DNA of 64,000 bases, from positions 992,001 to 1,056,000 of the forward strand of contig NZ_JAFICD010000001.1 of the NCBI RefSeq assembly GCF_017833525.1, read 5' to 3'. Of the stretch, positions 1 through 8,241 are shown piece by piece. The first letter of the stretch is position 1, and the number at the start of each line of letters is the position of its first letter. The notes below the pieces were generated by a model, which saw only the letters and a list, made by a program, of their open reading frames with translations, searched no databases and was not told the origin of the DNA. The stretch comes from Duganella sp. 1411 (GTDB taxonomy: Bacteria; Pseudomonadota; Gammaproteobacteria; Burkholderiales; Burkholderiaceae_D). The position numbers and the translations under genes are program-made.

Positions 1-1072
1 ACAGCACCCGGCACAAGGCGCTCACCTGGATCAACACGAACATGACGCGCTCGGCCCGGCCGGCCTTGAGCGCACGCCCGGTGTGCCCCAGCGTCGTGCG
101 GGTCATCATGCCCATGATCAGGCCGGCCATCGAGCCGACCGCCAACGCGTGGAAGCCGGCGCTGGCGCTTACCAGTTGCCAGGCCGCCAGCGCGAGCAGC
201 ACGAAGCCGGCCGCGATCCACGCGTACGACAGATGCATGACCCACAGCAGCGGCAGCGACAAGGTCCGCAGCGCCTGCCAGCGCCACAACCGCAACAACA
301 CCAGCGCGGCGGCCGCCAGCGCCAGCGGCGCGAACAGCCACGCCGGCGCCGACGCCACCCAGGCCAGCGACGACGCCGCCAGCAAACCGAGCGACACCCG
401 GTCCAGCTTGGGCTGCACCAGCGGCGTGGTGCCCGGCGCGCCGTTACGCGTGAACATGGGGATGATGCGGGTGCCGATGGCCGATTCCATGATGACGATG
501 ACCAGGATCGCCGCCTGGATCGGTGCCGTCGGCGCCAGCGCCAGCCAGCCCAGCGTAATGGCGTGGAACACGCCGTTGGCCGCCGCCATCAAGCCCAGCA
601 GGCCAACCAGGAAGTAGTTGCGCTTGTTGCCCGACTGTTGCATCACGCGCCACAACGGCCACGCGGCCAGCGGCAGGAACAGCCAGTCGATGACGGCGGC
701 GGCCACGGGCGGCGCCAACAGCATCGCCACGCGTCCGAGCAGCCACAGCATCACGAGCGCCGCCAGCTTGCCGCGCACCGGCGTCCACAGGCCGGTCCAG
801 TTGTAGCCGGCCGTGTAGAGGAAACCGACCACCACGGCCGCCGCCATGCCGAACACCATCTCATGCATGTGCCAGGCGAAGCCGACGTGCAGCAGGCCGG
901 CCAAGCCACCCCGTATCCAACCGTAATACTGTGCCATCCACAACGGAACGGCGAGCGCGGCGAACAGCGCGGCGCACAGGTAGAAGGGACGGAAGCCCAG
1001 CCGCCACAAGGGGTGGCCGGTGTGCCAGGCACCCGCGCGGCCGGCGGGTTCTTCGATGTGGAGCAAGGTCAT
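1..1072 (-). CDS. nnrS: NnrS family heme-copper membrane protein (3' end outside window)
   Basis: NnrS proteins are polytopic inner-membrane heme/copper proteins that help cells cope with nitric oxide during denitrification. About 357 codons are visible without a stop. The frame starts at the ATG at 1072 (MTLLHIEEPAG) and continues past base 1, so the C-terminus is missing; the family is usually near 390-400 residues. The translation is almost entirely hydrophobic helices. It contains the family signatures GFAWHMHEMVFG near residue 70 and TRTTLGHTGRAL near the visible end, with conserved histidines that are likely metal ligands. It reads divergently from the HMA-like gene at 1269, and an FNR-like box lies between them. 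Family assignment is firm; regulation is inferred. Confidence 0.9.
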   Translation of the reverse strand, partial: MTLLHIEEPAGRAGAWHTGHPLWRLGFRPFYLCAALFAALAVPLWMAQYYGWIRGGLAGLLHVGFAWHMHEMVFGMAAAVVVGFLYTAGYNWTGLWTPVRGKLAALVMLWLLGRVAMLLAPPVAAAVIDWLFLPLAAWPLWRVMQQSGNKRNYFLVGLLGLMAAANGVFHAITLGWLALAPTAPIQAAILVIVIMESAIGTRIIPMFTRNGAPGTTPLVQPKLDRVSLGLLAASSLAWVASAPAWLFAPLALAAAALVLLRLWRWQALRTLSLPLLWVMHLSYAWIAAGFVLLALAAWQLVSASAGFHALAVGSMAGLIMGMMTRTTLGHTGRALKAGRAERVMFVLIQVSALCRVL

Positions 1073-1147
1073 GATCGTCGTTCCTTAAGGGTTCCAATAC
1101 ATTGTCTGCGCCGTGTCAGCACCTGTGAAGACCGCCGCCCGATCGGC

Positions 1148-1161
1148 TTAACCTGGATCAA
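1148..1161. promoter_or_regulatory. FNR/Dnr-like box between nnrS and the HMA-like gene
   Basis: The sequence TTAAC-CTGG-ATCAA fits the Crp/Fnr consensus TTGAT-N4-ATCAA with a perfect right half and 3 of 5 bases in the left half. It lies about 76 bases before the nnrS start and 108 before the HMA-like start. The same spacer and right half (CTGG-ATCAA) recur before norZ at 52854, which supports a shared regulator. The Crp/Fnr protein encoded at 47872-48552 is the obvious local candidate. No binding data. Confidence 0.4.
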
Positions 1162-1268
1162 GAAAATCAAAAATGGCGCCGCCGTTGGGCCCGTAGCCAT
1201 CGACCGCCGCGCCGCTTTCGCTTAGCCTGTCGGTGTTGTTTCAATTAATGACCAAAAGAGGAAATGCG

Positions 1269-1544
1269 ATGCAAACCACAGTACTGAAAATAGACGCCAT
1301 GGATGGCGAAGCCTGCGCCGACAAGGTCGCCCAGATTCTCAACGACATGCACGGCGTGAGCGAAGTGAGCGTGTCGCTGCGCGACGGCATGGCGATCATG
1401 CGCATCGACCAATCGCTGACCTCGCCGCACCTGCTGACGCGGCGCCTGGCGCTGGCCGGCTTCCCCTCCTACAGCGACGCGCCGGAAGAAGCCGCGCAGC
1501 CCCAGACCGCCGGCGGCTGCTGCGGCGGTTGCTGCGGTGGCTAG
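1269..1544 (+). CDS. Small HMA-like domain protein with cysteine-rich tail
   Basis: This 91-residue protein has the beta-alpha-beta-beta pattern of a heavy-metal-associated (HMA, ferredoxin-like) domain, but the metal loop reads MDGEAC. The first Cys of the usual MxCxxC is therefore Gly, leaving a single Cys there. The C-terminus instead carries two CC pairs in GGCCGGCCGG, which could bind a soft metal. ATG at 1269 was chosen because GAGGAA stands 7 bases upstream; the frame stays open back to 1233. It diverges from nnrS, a metalloprotein gene, so a copper-handling role is possible but is only inference. Confidence 0.65.
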   Translation: MQTTVLKIDAMDGEACADKVAQILNDMHGVSEVSVSLRDGMAIMRIDQSLTSPHLLTRRLALAGFPSYSDAPEEAAQPQTAGGCCGGCCGG

Positions 1545-1566
1545 GCCATGTGCGGCCGGCGGCGCC

Positions 1567-2238
1567 TCACGCGCCGCCCTGCATCCGGTGCTCGACCGCG
1601 TACACCGCGGCCTGCACCCGGCTGCTGAGCTTGAGTTTTTTCAACACGTTCTGGACATGGATCTTGACCGTGCTTTCGGCCAGTTCCAGGTTGCGGGCGA
1701 TGCTCTTGTTGCTCTCGCCGCGCGCCAGGCAATCGAGGATTTCGCGCTCGCGCGGGGTCAGCTTGTCGAGCTCGGACGCGACCGGCGCCGCCGCCCCGCT
1801 CTGCAACTGCGCCACCAGCTTGGCCGTCATCGCCTCGGCCACCACGGTCTCGCCGGCGGCGGCGCGGCGGATCGCCCGGGTCAGATATTCGGTGTCGATG
1901 TTCTTGAGCAGATAGCCGCTGGCGCCGGCCTTGAGCGCCACGCCCAGGTCCTCGGCGTCCTCGGACACGGTCAGCATGACGACCGCGCTGTCGGGGCAAT
2001 CATGCCGCAGCAGCTGCAGCGTCTCCACGCCGGACATGCCCGGCATGTTCAGGTCCAGCAGCACCACCCGCGGGCGCAGCTGCAGCGCCAGCTTGATGCC
2101 TTCGAAGCCGTCGGCGGCCTCGCCCACCACGCAAAACTCGGGGTGGCGCTGCAGCAGCGAGCGGATGCCGCTGCGGAACAAGGTATGGTCGTCGACCAGC
2201 AGCACGCTGATGGCGTTGGGGTCCGGATTGGTTTGCAT
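1567..2238 (-). CDS. narL: Nitrate/nitrite response regulator NarL
   Basis: This 223-residue response regulator has an N-terminal receiver domain (acidic pair VDD near residue 16, phospho-acceptor Asp in LLDLNMPG near residue 61, Lys in YLLKN near 111). A C-terminal LuxR/NarL helix-turn-helix follows (LTPREREIL through ESTVKIHVQNVLKKL). It lies directly downstream of the NarX-type sensor at 2274, in the same direction with a 35-base gap, so the two form a nitrate two-component system. NarL proteins activate nar genes by binding heptamers close to TACYYMT. The start at 2238 gives MQTNPDPNAISVLLVDD, a normal short lead-in. Confidence 0.9.
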   Translation of the reverse strand: MQTNPDPNAISVLLVDDHTLFRSGIRSLLQRHPEFCVVGEAADGFEGIKLALQLRPRVVLLDLNMPGMSGVETLQLLRHDCPDSAVVMLTVSEDAEDLGVALKAGASGYLLKNIDTEYLTRAIRRAAAGETVVAEAMTAKLVAQLQSGAAAPVASELDKLTPREREILDCLARGESNKSIARNLELAESTVKIHVQNVLKKLKLSSRVQAAVYAVEHRMQGGA

Positions 2239-2273
2239 GGGCGATGTCTCTATAAAATGTGGTTTATGCCGCG

Positions 2274-4220
2274 TTATGCCGCGCGCCGCTGGGCGCGCCC
2301 CAGGTGCACGCGCACGTCGGTGCCGGCGCCGGGCGCCGACGTCACGTCCAGCCGCGCGCCGATGCGCTGCGCGCGCTCGCGCATGATGGTCAGGCCGACA
2401 TGGGCCCCGTCCTTGGTGTCGAGCCGCAGCGGATCGAAGCCGTGGCCGTCGTCGCGGATGCTCAGGTCGAAATCCTCGCCGTCGGTCAGCCGCAGCCACA
2501 CCTGGCGCGCCGACGCGTGCTTGCGCACGTTCGACAGCGCTTCCTGCACGATGAACAGCAATTGCAGCTGGTGCTCGCGCGGGAACGGCGCGCCGTCGCT
2601 GTCGGCCTCGATATCGACCGCGATGCCGCTCTGGCGGCGGAACTTGTCGACCACCGTCTCCAGCGACGACACCAGGTTGCCCTCCTGCAGGCGGGTGCGG
2701 AAGTTGTGCAGCAGCTCGCGCACGTCCTGGTAGCTCTCCTCGACGCCGGCGCGCAAGGCCGGCACGATGCTCTCGACCTCGTCCACGCGGCCGCTCTTGA
2801 GCGACTGCTCCAGCATCTGCACCTGCAGGTTCAGGAAGTTCAAGCCCTGGGCGATGCTGTCGTGCAGGCCCTGCGCCACCAGGTTGCGCTCCTCGGAAAT
2901 GGCCAGTTCGCGGTCGCGCCCCTGCAGGCGCTGGTTTTCGATGGCCGTGCCCAGCAACTGGCCCAAGGTCTCGAGCAGCGCCGTCTGCGCCGCGCTGAAC
3001 TCGGTGGTGGTGCGGAAATGCAGGTTGAAAAAGCCCAGGTGCTGGCGCTGCGCGAAGATATGGAAGATCGAAATGGTGGCGAAGCCCTCGCGGTGGCATT
3101 GCAGCGTGTGGCCGCGGTCCATGCGGCGCAGGTCGTGGATCACCGCCAGCTTGCTGACCACCGCCTCGCCGCACAGGCACTCGCCGACCTTGAGGCAGCG
3201 CTCGGTCTCGACCAGTTTTTCGGAGATGCCGTGGTGCACTAGCATGTGCAGGTTGCCGCGGTTGGGATCGAGGATGCGCACCGAGCCGCCGTCGGCGCTG
3301 AAATAATCGCTGATGCGGTTCAGGAAGCCGTCGCACATCGCCTCCGCCGATTGCGGCTGCTGCAGGAAGGCGGCGCTGTCGTACAACAGCGCCAGCTCGC
3401 GGTTCTGCTGCTCCAGCTCGGCCGTTTTGGTGTGGACCCGCTGCTCGAGGTTGGCGTAGGAATCCTGCAGCTTGTCGGCCATCTGGTTGAAACCGCGCGC
3501 CAGCGCGCCGAATTCGTCGCTGCTGTCGACCGGCAGCCGCACGCTCAAATCCTGTTCGCGCATGCGCTCGATGCCGGCCTGCAGCCGCGTCACCGGCGAC
3601 ACGATCATGTTGAACAGCAGATAGATGATGCTCACCGTGCCGAACAGCGCCAGCGCCAGCAGCAACAGCTGCGAGGCGCGCAGCCAGAAGGTGCGGCCTT
3701 CGCTGTCGTGTTCGATGTGCTGGACCAGCTGGTCGACGCGCAGCACGAAGCGCTCGCCGAGCTGCTGGACGGCGCGCACCTCGGCCGCCGGCGGCGGGTC
3801 GCGCGCCAGCAAGGCGCCGGCGCGCGGCGCCAGTTCGCCGCGCCACTGCTGCCGCACCTCGCCGAACACGCCACGGATGACGCTGGTCGGCGGCAGGAAC
3901 AGCGGCCGCTGCGGGTCGCCGCGCTGCAACAGCTCGAGCGTGGCGTCGATGCGCTTGAGCTGCGCCCCCAGCTCGCCGGCGGCGGCGGGATCGGCGCGCC
4001 CGGCCGGGGTGTCGAGCCGGCCGGCCAGCATCGCCAGCCGATAGCTGTCCATGCGCAGGCTGCCGGCCACGTTGATGGCGGCGGCGCTGCCTTCCAATTG
4101 CCATGAAAGCAACAATGTCGAGCCGATCACCAGCAGCGCCACCGCCAGGAAGCCCAGCAGCAGCCCGACGATGCGGGTCGACAGTTTTTGCCAGCCGGCG
4201 AACAGCGCCGGCTTCAGCAC
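2274..4220 (-). CDS. narX: Nitrate/nitrite sensor histidine kinase NarX
   Basis: Membrane sensor kinase for nitrate. Visible in order: a first membrane helix (IVGLLLGFLAVALLVIG), a periplasmic domain opening with the NarX P-box (INVAGSLRMDSYRLA), a second helix, HAMP, a coiled coil, a GAF-like central module with the NarX cysteine cluster (CLKVGECLCG), a HisKA_3 helix with the phospho-accepting His in GLHDSIAQGLN, and a C-terminal ATPase domain (DDGHGFD, GLTIMRERA). The start is uncertain. The frame is open to an ATG at 4379, but that overlaps moaA by 59 bases and adds poorly structured sequence. GTG at 4220 puts 17 residues before the first helix and is used here; neither site has a strong Shine-Dalgarno sequence. 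Confidence 0.88.
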   Translation of the reverse strand: MLKPALFAGWQKLSTRIVGLLLGFLAVALLVIGSTLLLSWQLEGSAAAINVAGSLRMDSYRLAMLAGRLDTPAGRADPAAAGELGAQLKRIDATLELLQRGDPQRPLFLPPTSVIRGVFGEVRQQWRGELAPRAGALLARDPPPAAEVRAVQQLGERFVLRVDQLVQHIEHDSEGRTFWLRASQLLLLALALFGTVSIIYLLFNMIVSPVTRLQAGIERMREQDLSVRLPVDSSDEFGALARGFNQMADKLQDSYANLEQRVHTKTAELEQQNRELALLYDSAAFLQQPQSAEAMCDGFLNRISDYFSADGGSVRILDPNRGNLHMLVHHGISEKLVETERCLKVGECLCGEAVVSKLAVIHDLRRMDRGHTLQCHREGFATISIFHIFAQRQHLGFFNLHFRTTTEFSAAQTALLETLGQLLGTAIENQRLQGRDRELAISEERNLVAQGLHDSIAQGLNFLNLQVQMLEQSLKSGRVDEVESIVPALRAGVEESYQDVRELLHNFRTRLQEGNLVSSLETVVDKFRRQSGIAVDIEADSDGAPFPREHQLQLLFIVQEALSNVRKHASARQVWLRLTDGEDFDLSIRDDGHGFDPLRLDTKDGAHVGLTIMRERAQRIGARLDVTSAPGAGTDVRVHLGRAQRRAA

Positions 4221-4320
4221 GGCGCGCGACGCCGGCAAGGGCGGCCAGGTTGGGCGGGATGGGACATCGGCGGCTCCGTTAATCAGTAACAAGGGGAAAG
4301 TATAACTTGCGGCGCGGCCA

Positions 4321-5295
4321 TCAACCGCCGGTTTGCGACATGAAGCGCACGATCTTTTCCGGCTGGCGGCCGAAGTCATGCTCGCGGGGCTTGAGTTCGA
4401 TCGCCGCGCGGATCGCCTGCTCCAGTTCGGCGTCGGTGGCGCCGCCGCGCAGCAGCGGGCGCAGCGGGAATTGCTGCTCTTGCCCCAGGCACAGGTACAA
4501 GGTGCCGTCGACCGCCAGCCGCACCCGGTTGCAGGTGGCGCAGAAATGTTGCGACAGCGGCGTGATGTAGCCGATGCTGGCGCTGCCGTCGGCGGTGCTC
4601 CAGTAGCGGGCCGGGCCGCCGCCCAGCTCCAGCGCCTGCGGCCGCAGGCCGAACTTCTCGGCCAGCCGCGCCTGCACCGGCGCCAGGTTCAGGTAGGCGG
4701 CGTTCTGGCCGGTCTCGCCCATCGGCATCACTTCGATCAGGCGCAGCATGAAGCGTTGCTCGATGCAGAAGGCGGCCATGGCGTCGATCTCGGCGTCGTT
4801 GACGCCGCGCATGGCCACCATGTTGATCTTGACGGGCGCCAGGCCGGCCGCCTTGGCCGCCTGCAAGCCCTCCAGCACGGCCGGCAGGCAGTCGCGGCCG
4901 GTGATGCCGGCCATGCAGTCGCGGTCGAGCGTGTCGAGGCTGACGTTGACGCGGGTGACGCCGGCGGCCTTGAGGGCGGCGGCGTGGCGCGCCAGGCGGG
5001 TGCCGTTGGTCGACAGCGACAGGTCGCGCACGCCGGGCAAGGCCGACAGGCGCGCGGCCAGCTGGGGGATTTGGCGCCGGGTCAGCGGCTCGCCGCCGGT
5101 CAGGCGCACGCGCGAGGTGCCCAGGCGGGCGAAGGCGGCCACCACCCGTTCGATCTCGTCAAAGCTGAGCCAGTCGGGCGGGTCTTCGTAGCCTTTGAAG
5201 TCCTTGGGCATGCAGTAGGTGCAGCGCAAGTCGCAGCGGTCGGTGACCGATACCCGCAGATAGTCGATCGATCGACCGAACCGGTCGCTTAACAT
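4321..5295 (-). CDS. moaA: GTP 3',8-cyclase MoaA
   Basis: Radical-SAM enzyme for the first step of molybdenum cofactor synthesis, converting GTP to (8S)-3',8-cyclo-7,8-dihydroguanosine 5'-triphosphate. The N-terminal cluster motif is C21-x3-C25-x2-C28 in DRCDLRCTYCMP. RLTGGEPL binds SAM, and the second cluster sits in HFCATCNRVRL with a further Cys downstream. The protein ends in the conserved Gly-Gly tail (SQTGG). The 324-residue length is normal. ATG at 5295 is preceded by AGGAGA at 6-base spacing. Moco is needed by NarG, which explains the position next to narXL. A CTAG-type element shared with the nar genes lies 80-97 bases upstream. Confidence 0.96.
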   Translation of the reverse strand: MLSDRFGRSIDYLRVSVTDRCDLRCTYCMPKDFKGYEDPPDWLSFDEIERVVAAFARLGTSRVRLTGGEPLTRRQIPQLAARLSALPGVRDLSLSTNGTRLARHAAALKAAGVTRVNVSLDTLDRDCMAGITGRDCLPAVLEGLQAAKAAGLAPVKINMVAMRGVNDAEIDAMAAFCIEQRFMLRLIEVMPMGETGQNAAYLNLAPVQARLAEKFGLRPQALELGGGPARYWSTADGSASIGYITPLSQHFCATCNRVRLAVDGTLYLCLGQEQQFPLRPLLRGGATDAELEQAIRAAIELKPREHDFGRQPEKIVRFMSQTGG

Positions 5296-5374
5296 CGTCG
5301 CTCTCCTGTTATGGTGTGGGGACATTGTAGCGGCCGCCGGGGCGCCTGGCACTGCGCACGACGGCGTAGCGCGC

Positions 5375-5392
5375 CTAGTTCTTTGTGACTAG
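5375..5392 (-). promoter_or_regulatory. CTAG inverted-repeat element upstream of moaA
   Basis: Read towards moaA, the sequence is CTAGTCAC, a short spacer, then CTAG before GCG. The first half matches the longer elements before narG and narK1. It overlaps the stop codon of the response regulator gene at 5389 and lies about 50-65 bases above a possible moaA -10 hexamer (TACAAT, complement of 5324-5329). The spacer is shorter than in the nar elements, so this copy is less certain. Confidence 0.35.
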
Positions 5393-6096
5393 TCCAGCAA
5401 GCCCAGCATTTTGGCCTCGTAGATCGCCTCGGCGCGCGAATTGACCTTGAGCTTGCGATAGGTGCGGCGGATGAAGGTCAGCACCGTGTGGCTCGACACC
5501 CGCATCAAGCCGGCGATCTCCTCGGTGGTGAAACCCTTGGTGATCAATTCCAGCACCTGCTGCTCGCGCGGCGACAACTGGGTGTGCAGCGGCTGGGCCT
5601 CGGCCGCCGTCGCGCTTTGGGCCAGCGCCTGCCGCACCGGCGGCAGGTGGCGGAAGCGGGTCAGCATCTGGCGCGCGATGATCGGGCTGATCGGACTGCC
5701 GCCCTGGAAGATGCTGCGGATCTCCTCGGCCAGGCCGCCCGGTTTGGTGTGCTTGAGCAGATAGCCGGCCGCGCCGGCCTCGATCGCGCGCATCACATGC
5801 AGCTCGTCGCCGAAGATGGTGCTGACCATGACCGCGCAATCGGGCCATTGGCAGGCCGCCGCGCCGATCACGTCGATGCCCGAGCCGTCGGGCAGGCCCA
5901 GGTCCACCACCAGCACGTCGCAGGCGCGGCCGGCGAGCATTTGCAGGCCCGCGTGGCGGGTGCTGGCCGCCGCCGCCAGCACCATGTCGTCGGCGGCGGC
6001 CACCGTGCCCTCGAGCGCGTGCAGGAAATCCATGTCGTCCTCGACGATGCCGACACGGATGGGTTGATGGAGAGCTGGATTGATGGTTGCCGTCAT
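5389..6096 (-). CDS. LuxR/NarL-family response regulator
   Basis: This 235-residue response regulator has a receiver domain with VEDD near residue 20, the phospho-acceptor Asp in VVDLGLPDGSG and Lys in YLLKHTK. A C-terminal LuxR helix-turn-helix follows (LSPREQQVLELI, FTTEEIAGLMRVSSHTV). It starts 11 bases after the stop of the sensor kinase at 6108, so the two are surely co-expressed partners. Its target is unknown. The location between moaA and the c-heme sensor gene suggests redox or respiratory control, which is inference only. ATG at 6096 gives MTATINPALHQPIRVGIVEDD. Confidence 0.88.
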   Translation of the reverse strand: MTATINPALHQPIRVGIVEDDMDFLHALEGTVAAADDMVLAAAASTRHAGLQMLAGRACDVLVVDLGLPDGSGIDVIGAAACQWPDCAVMVSTIFGDELHVMRAIEAGAAGYLLKHTKPGGLAEEIRSIFQGGSPISPIIARQMLTRFRHLPPVRQALAQSATAAEAQPLHTQLSPREQQVLELITKGFTTEEIAGLMRVSSHTVLTFIRRTYRKLKVNSRAEAIYEAKMLGLLD

Positions 6097-6107
6097 CGTG
6101 GGCTTTC

Positions 6108-8096
6108 TCAGTGAAAAGTGGCGACCGGCGCCAGCGCCGCGGCCGGCTGCGACAACGGCAGCCACAGCAGCACAAGCGTGCCGCCGCCGCCGGCCGGCTC
6201 CCACGCGATCGCGCCGCCGATGGCGGCGGCGCGGCGCTGCTGGTTGAGCAAGCCCTTGCCGCCGAGCTGGCGCGCCGCCGCCAGGTCGAAACCGGGGCCG
6301 TTGTCGGCGATCGACACGGTCACGCCGTCGCCATCGAACGAGGTGGCCACGCGGATCTCGGTGGCGTTGGTGTGCTTGACGATGTTGCTCAGCGCCTCCT
6401 GCAGGATGCGCAGGATGTGCAGCGCGGTGCGCGGGTCTATCCACTCGAGCGGGGGGACGTCCGCCACGGCCCAGTGCAGGCGCATGCCGGCCAGGCGCAG
6501 GCGTTCGCCCAGGCGGTAGCGCAGCGTCGCCAGCAACAGCAGCAGGTCGGCCTCGACCGGCTCGAGCGAATCGATCGTCAGGTGCAGGTCGTCGATGCAG
6601 GCGCGCAAAATATCGGGCACGGCGTTGTCGTCGAGCTGGCCGCGCTCGACCGCCCACAGCGCGCTTTGCAACGACGAGCCCAGGCCGTCGTGCATGTCCT
6701 GCATCAGCCGCAAGCGTTCGCCGGCGAGCGTCTGCTTGTGCTCGATCTCGATGAGGCGCTGGTAGCTGAACGCCAGCTCGGCCTCGCGCTCGCGCAGGCG
6801 CGAGACCAGGCGCAGGTTGCTCTGCTCGGCGAGCGCCAGCGCCGCGATGTAGCGCCGATACATCAGATAGCACAACATGGCGAAATTTTGCAGGTTGATG
6901 TAGGGCCCCAGATACCAGTGCTCCGGACCGAGGAAATTGCTTTGCAGCGCCCAGTCATTGATGCCGTACAGCACGCCGAAGCCGACCCCGACCGACATGA
7001 GCATCGCATCGGGCGAGCGCCGCCACGAGGCCCGCACGCCGGCGGCGGTGATGGCGACGCCGGCCGAGATGGCCAGCAGATAGAGCAACGGCGTGACCAG
7101 CGGCGTGTTCGGCCACGCCGCCAGCACCGGCGCCGAGAACCCGGCGACCAGCAGGTTGACCGCCAGCAGGCCGCGGCTGAGCCAGCGCTGGCGCTGGCCG
7201 TGGACCATCTCCAGGAACGCGTGCGCCAGCGTCAGCATCCAGAACAGCGAGTTGAGCATCATCCACGCGAGCCAATCGTTGTCGAGCCGCGCCTCGCAGA
7301 AAAAGTTCAGCGAGCGCACGAACTGGGCCGCCGCCAGCAGCGTGAACAGGCCGTAGCCGAGGCCGACGCCGCGCCAGATCCAGACAAAGGCCGAAAACAC
7401 GCCGACGGCGACAAAGGCGCCGACGCACATGAGCGGCAGATAGACTTGCAGCCACTGGCGCCCCTGGTAGCGCCAGCCGATTTCGTCGGTCGTGCCCAGC
7501 CAGACCGAGGCGAGCGCCGTGCGGCTGCTGCGCGGGTGCTCGATGCGGAACAGGATCTCGCGCGGCGGCGCGCCGCCCCCGCCGCCGTCCAGCTCCAGCC
7601 ACAGCGGCGACCAGTACCAGGTGGCGCCCTCGAGCTGGCGTTGGTGGCGCAACCGGCCGTCGACGTAGACCGCGATCGGTCCGTAGGCCTTGACCCGCGC
7701 CGCGTACAGCATTTGCGCCGCGCCCGGGCGCCACGCCGGCAGCGTCAGGCGGTACCAGGTGGTGACGATCTGGGCGCCGCCGGCCGGCGCCGCGCGCGCC
7801 TGGCCCAGCACGTCCGACGCGTGGGCGTGGGGCAGGCGCACGGCGCGCCACGCGCGCGGCAGCGTGGCGCTGTCGACGCTGGCCGCCGCCGCCGTGTAGC
7901 GGCCGGCGGCGACGTCCTGCGTGTCGGCCGCCGTCAGGTGCAGCGCCTCGGCCCGGACGCCCGCCACCTGCAACAGCGCGCTGACGATGCACGCCGCCAA
8001 CCGCCGCGGCGGCGGCGCACGGAGTCGGCGAGACGGGCGCGGTAATGCTGTGCATGGATACAATCGGGCCCCCGGGACCGGGCGGCTAGGCGCCAT
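6108..8096 (-). CDS. 7TM-type sensor histidine kinase (HisKA_3)
   Basis: A 662-residue membrane kinase. The N-terminus holds a hydrophobic signal segment, then a periplasmic beta-rich domain of about 200 residues. A block of about seven membrane helices follows (LPLMCVGAFVAVGVFSAF onwards), as in 7TMR-DISM sensors. A short coiled coil leads to the HisKA_3 helix with its His in MQDMHDGLGSSLQ, then an ATPase domain (LQEALSNIVKHTNA, DNGPGFDL, GGKGLLNQQRRA). The kinase and regulator are separated by 11 bases. The ligand is unknown. The start at 8096 has no clear ribosome site, so a shorter N-terminus is possible. Confidence 0.82.
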   Translation of the reverse strand: MAPSRPVPGARLYPCTALPRPSRRLRAPPPRRLAACIVSALLQVAGVRAEALHLTAADTQDVAAGRYTAAAASVDSATLPRAWRAVRLPHAHASDVLGQARAAPAGGAQIVTTWYRLTLPAWRPGAAQMLYAARVKAYGPIAVYVDGRLRHQRQLEGATWYWSPLWLELDGGGGGAPPREILFRIEHPRSSRTALASVWLGTTDEIGWRYQGRQWLQVYLPLMCVGAFVAVGVFSAFVWIWRGVGLGYGLFTLLAAAQFVRSLNFFCEARLDNDWLAWMMLNSLFWMLTLAHAFLEMVHGQRQRWLSRGLLAVNLLVAGFSAPVLAAWPNTPLVTPLLYLLAISAGVAITAAGVRASWRRSPDAMLMSVGVGFGVLYGINDWALQSNFLGPEHWYLGPYINLQNFAMLCYLMYRRYIAALALAEQSNLRLVSRLREREAELAFSYQRLIEIEHKQTLAGERLRLMQDMHDGLGSSLQSALWAVERGQLDDNAVPDILRACIDDLHLTIDSLEPVEADLLLLLATLRYRLGERLRLAGMRLHWAVADVPPLEWIDPRTALHILRILQEALSNIVKHTNATEIRVATSFDGDGVTVSIADNGPGFDLAAARQLGGKGLLNQQRRAAAIGGAIAWEPAGGGGTLVLLWLPLSQPAAALAPVATFH

Positions 8097-8170
8097 CAGT
8101 GACTATTAAGAAAATATCAATATTAGTCTTAATGGTAACAGCAATGTTAGTGATTTTGGACGTCCCGGAT

Positions 8171-8188
8171 GTCCCCAATTTTGGGGAC
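8171..8188. promoter_or_regulatory. Perfect 8+8 palindrome upstream of the c-heme sensor gene
   Basis: GTCCCCAA-TT-TTGGGGAC is an inverted repeat with perfect 8-base arms and a 2-base centre. It stands in an AT-rich intergenic stretch (8097-8241) between the divergent sensor kinase and c-heme sensor genes. The form fits a dimeric repressor or activator operator better than a terminator, since no T-run follows. The cognate protein is unknown. Confidence 0.4.
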
Positions 8189-8241
8189 AACGCCCATGCC
8201 GCTTCGGAGGTAGAGTGGACGGTATCAACGAGGCCCCCATC

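Noticed and set aside
83..1225. A 380-codon + strand frame across the nnrS region, rich in Arg, Gln and His.
   Set aside because: The minus strand reads as an intact NnrS with conserved motifs. The + strand product has no structure and shows only GC-driven bias.
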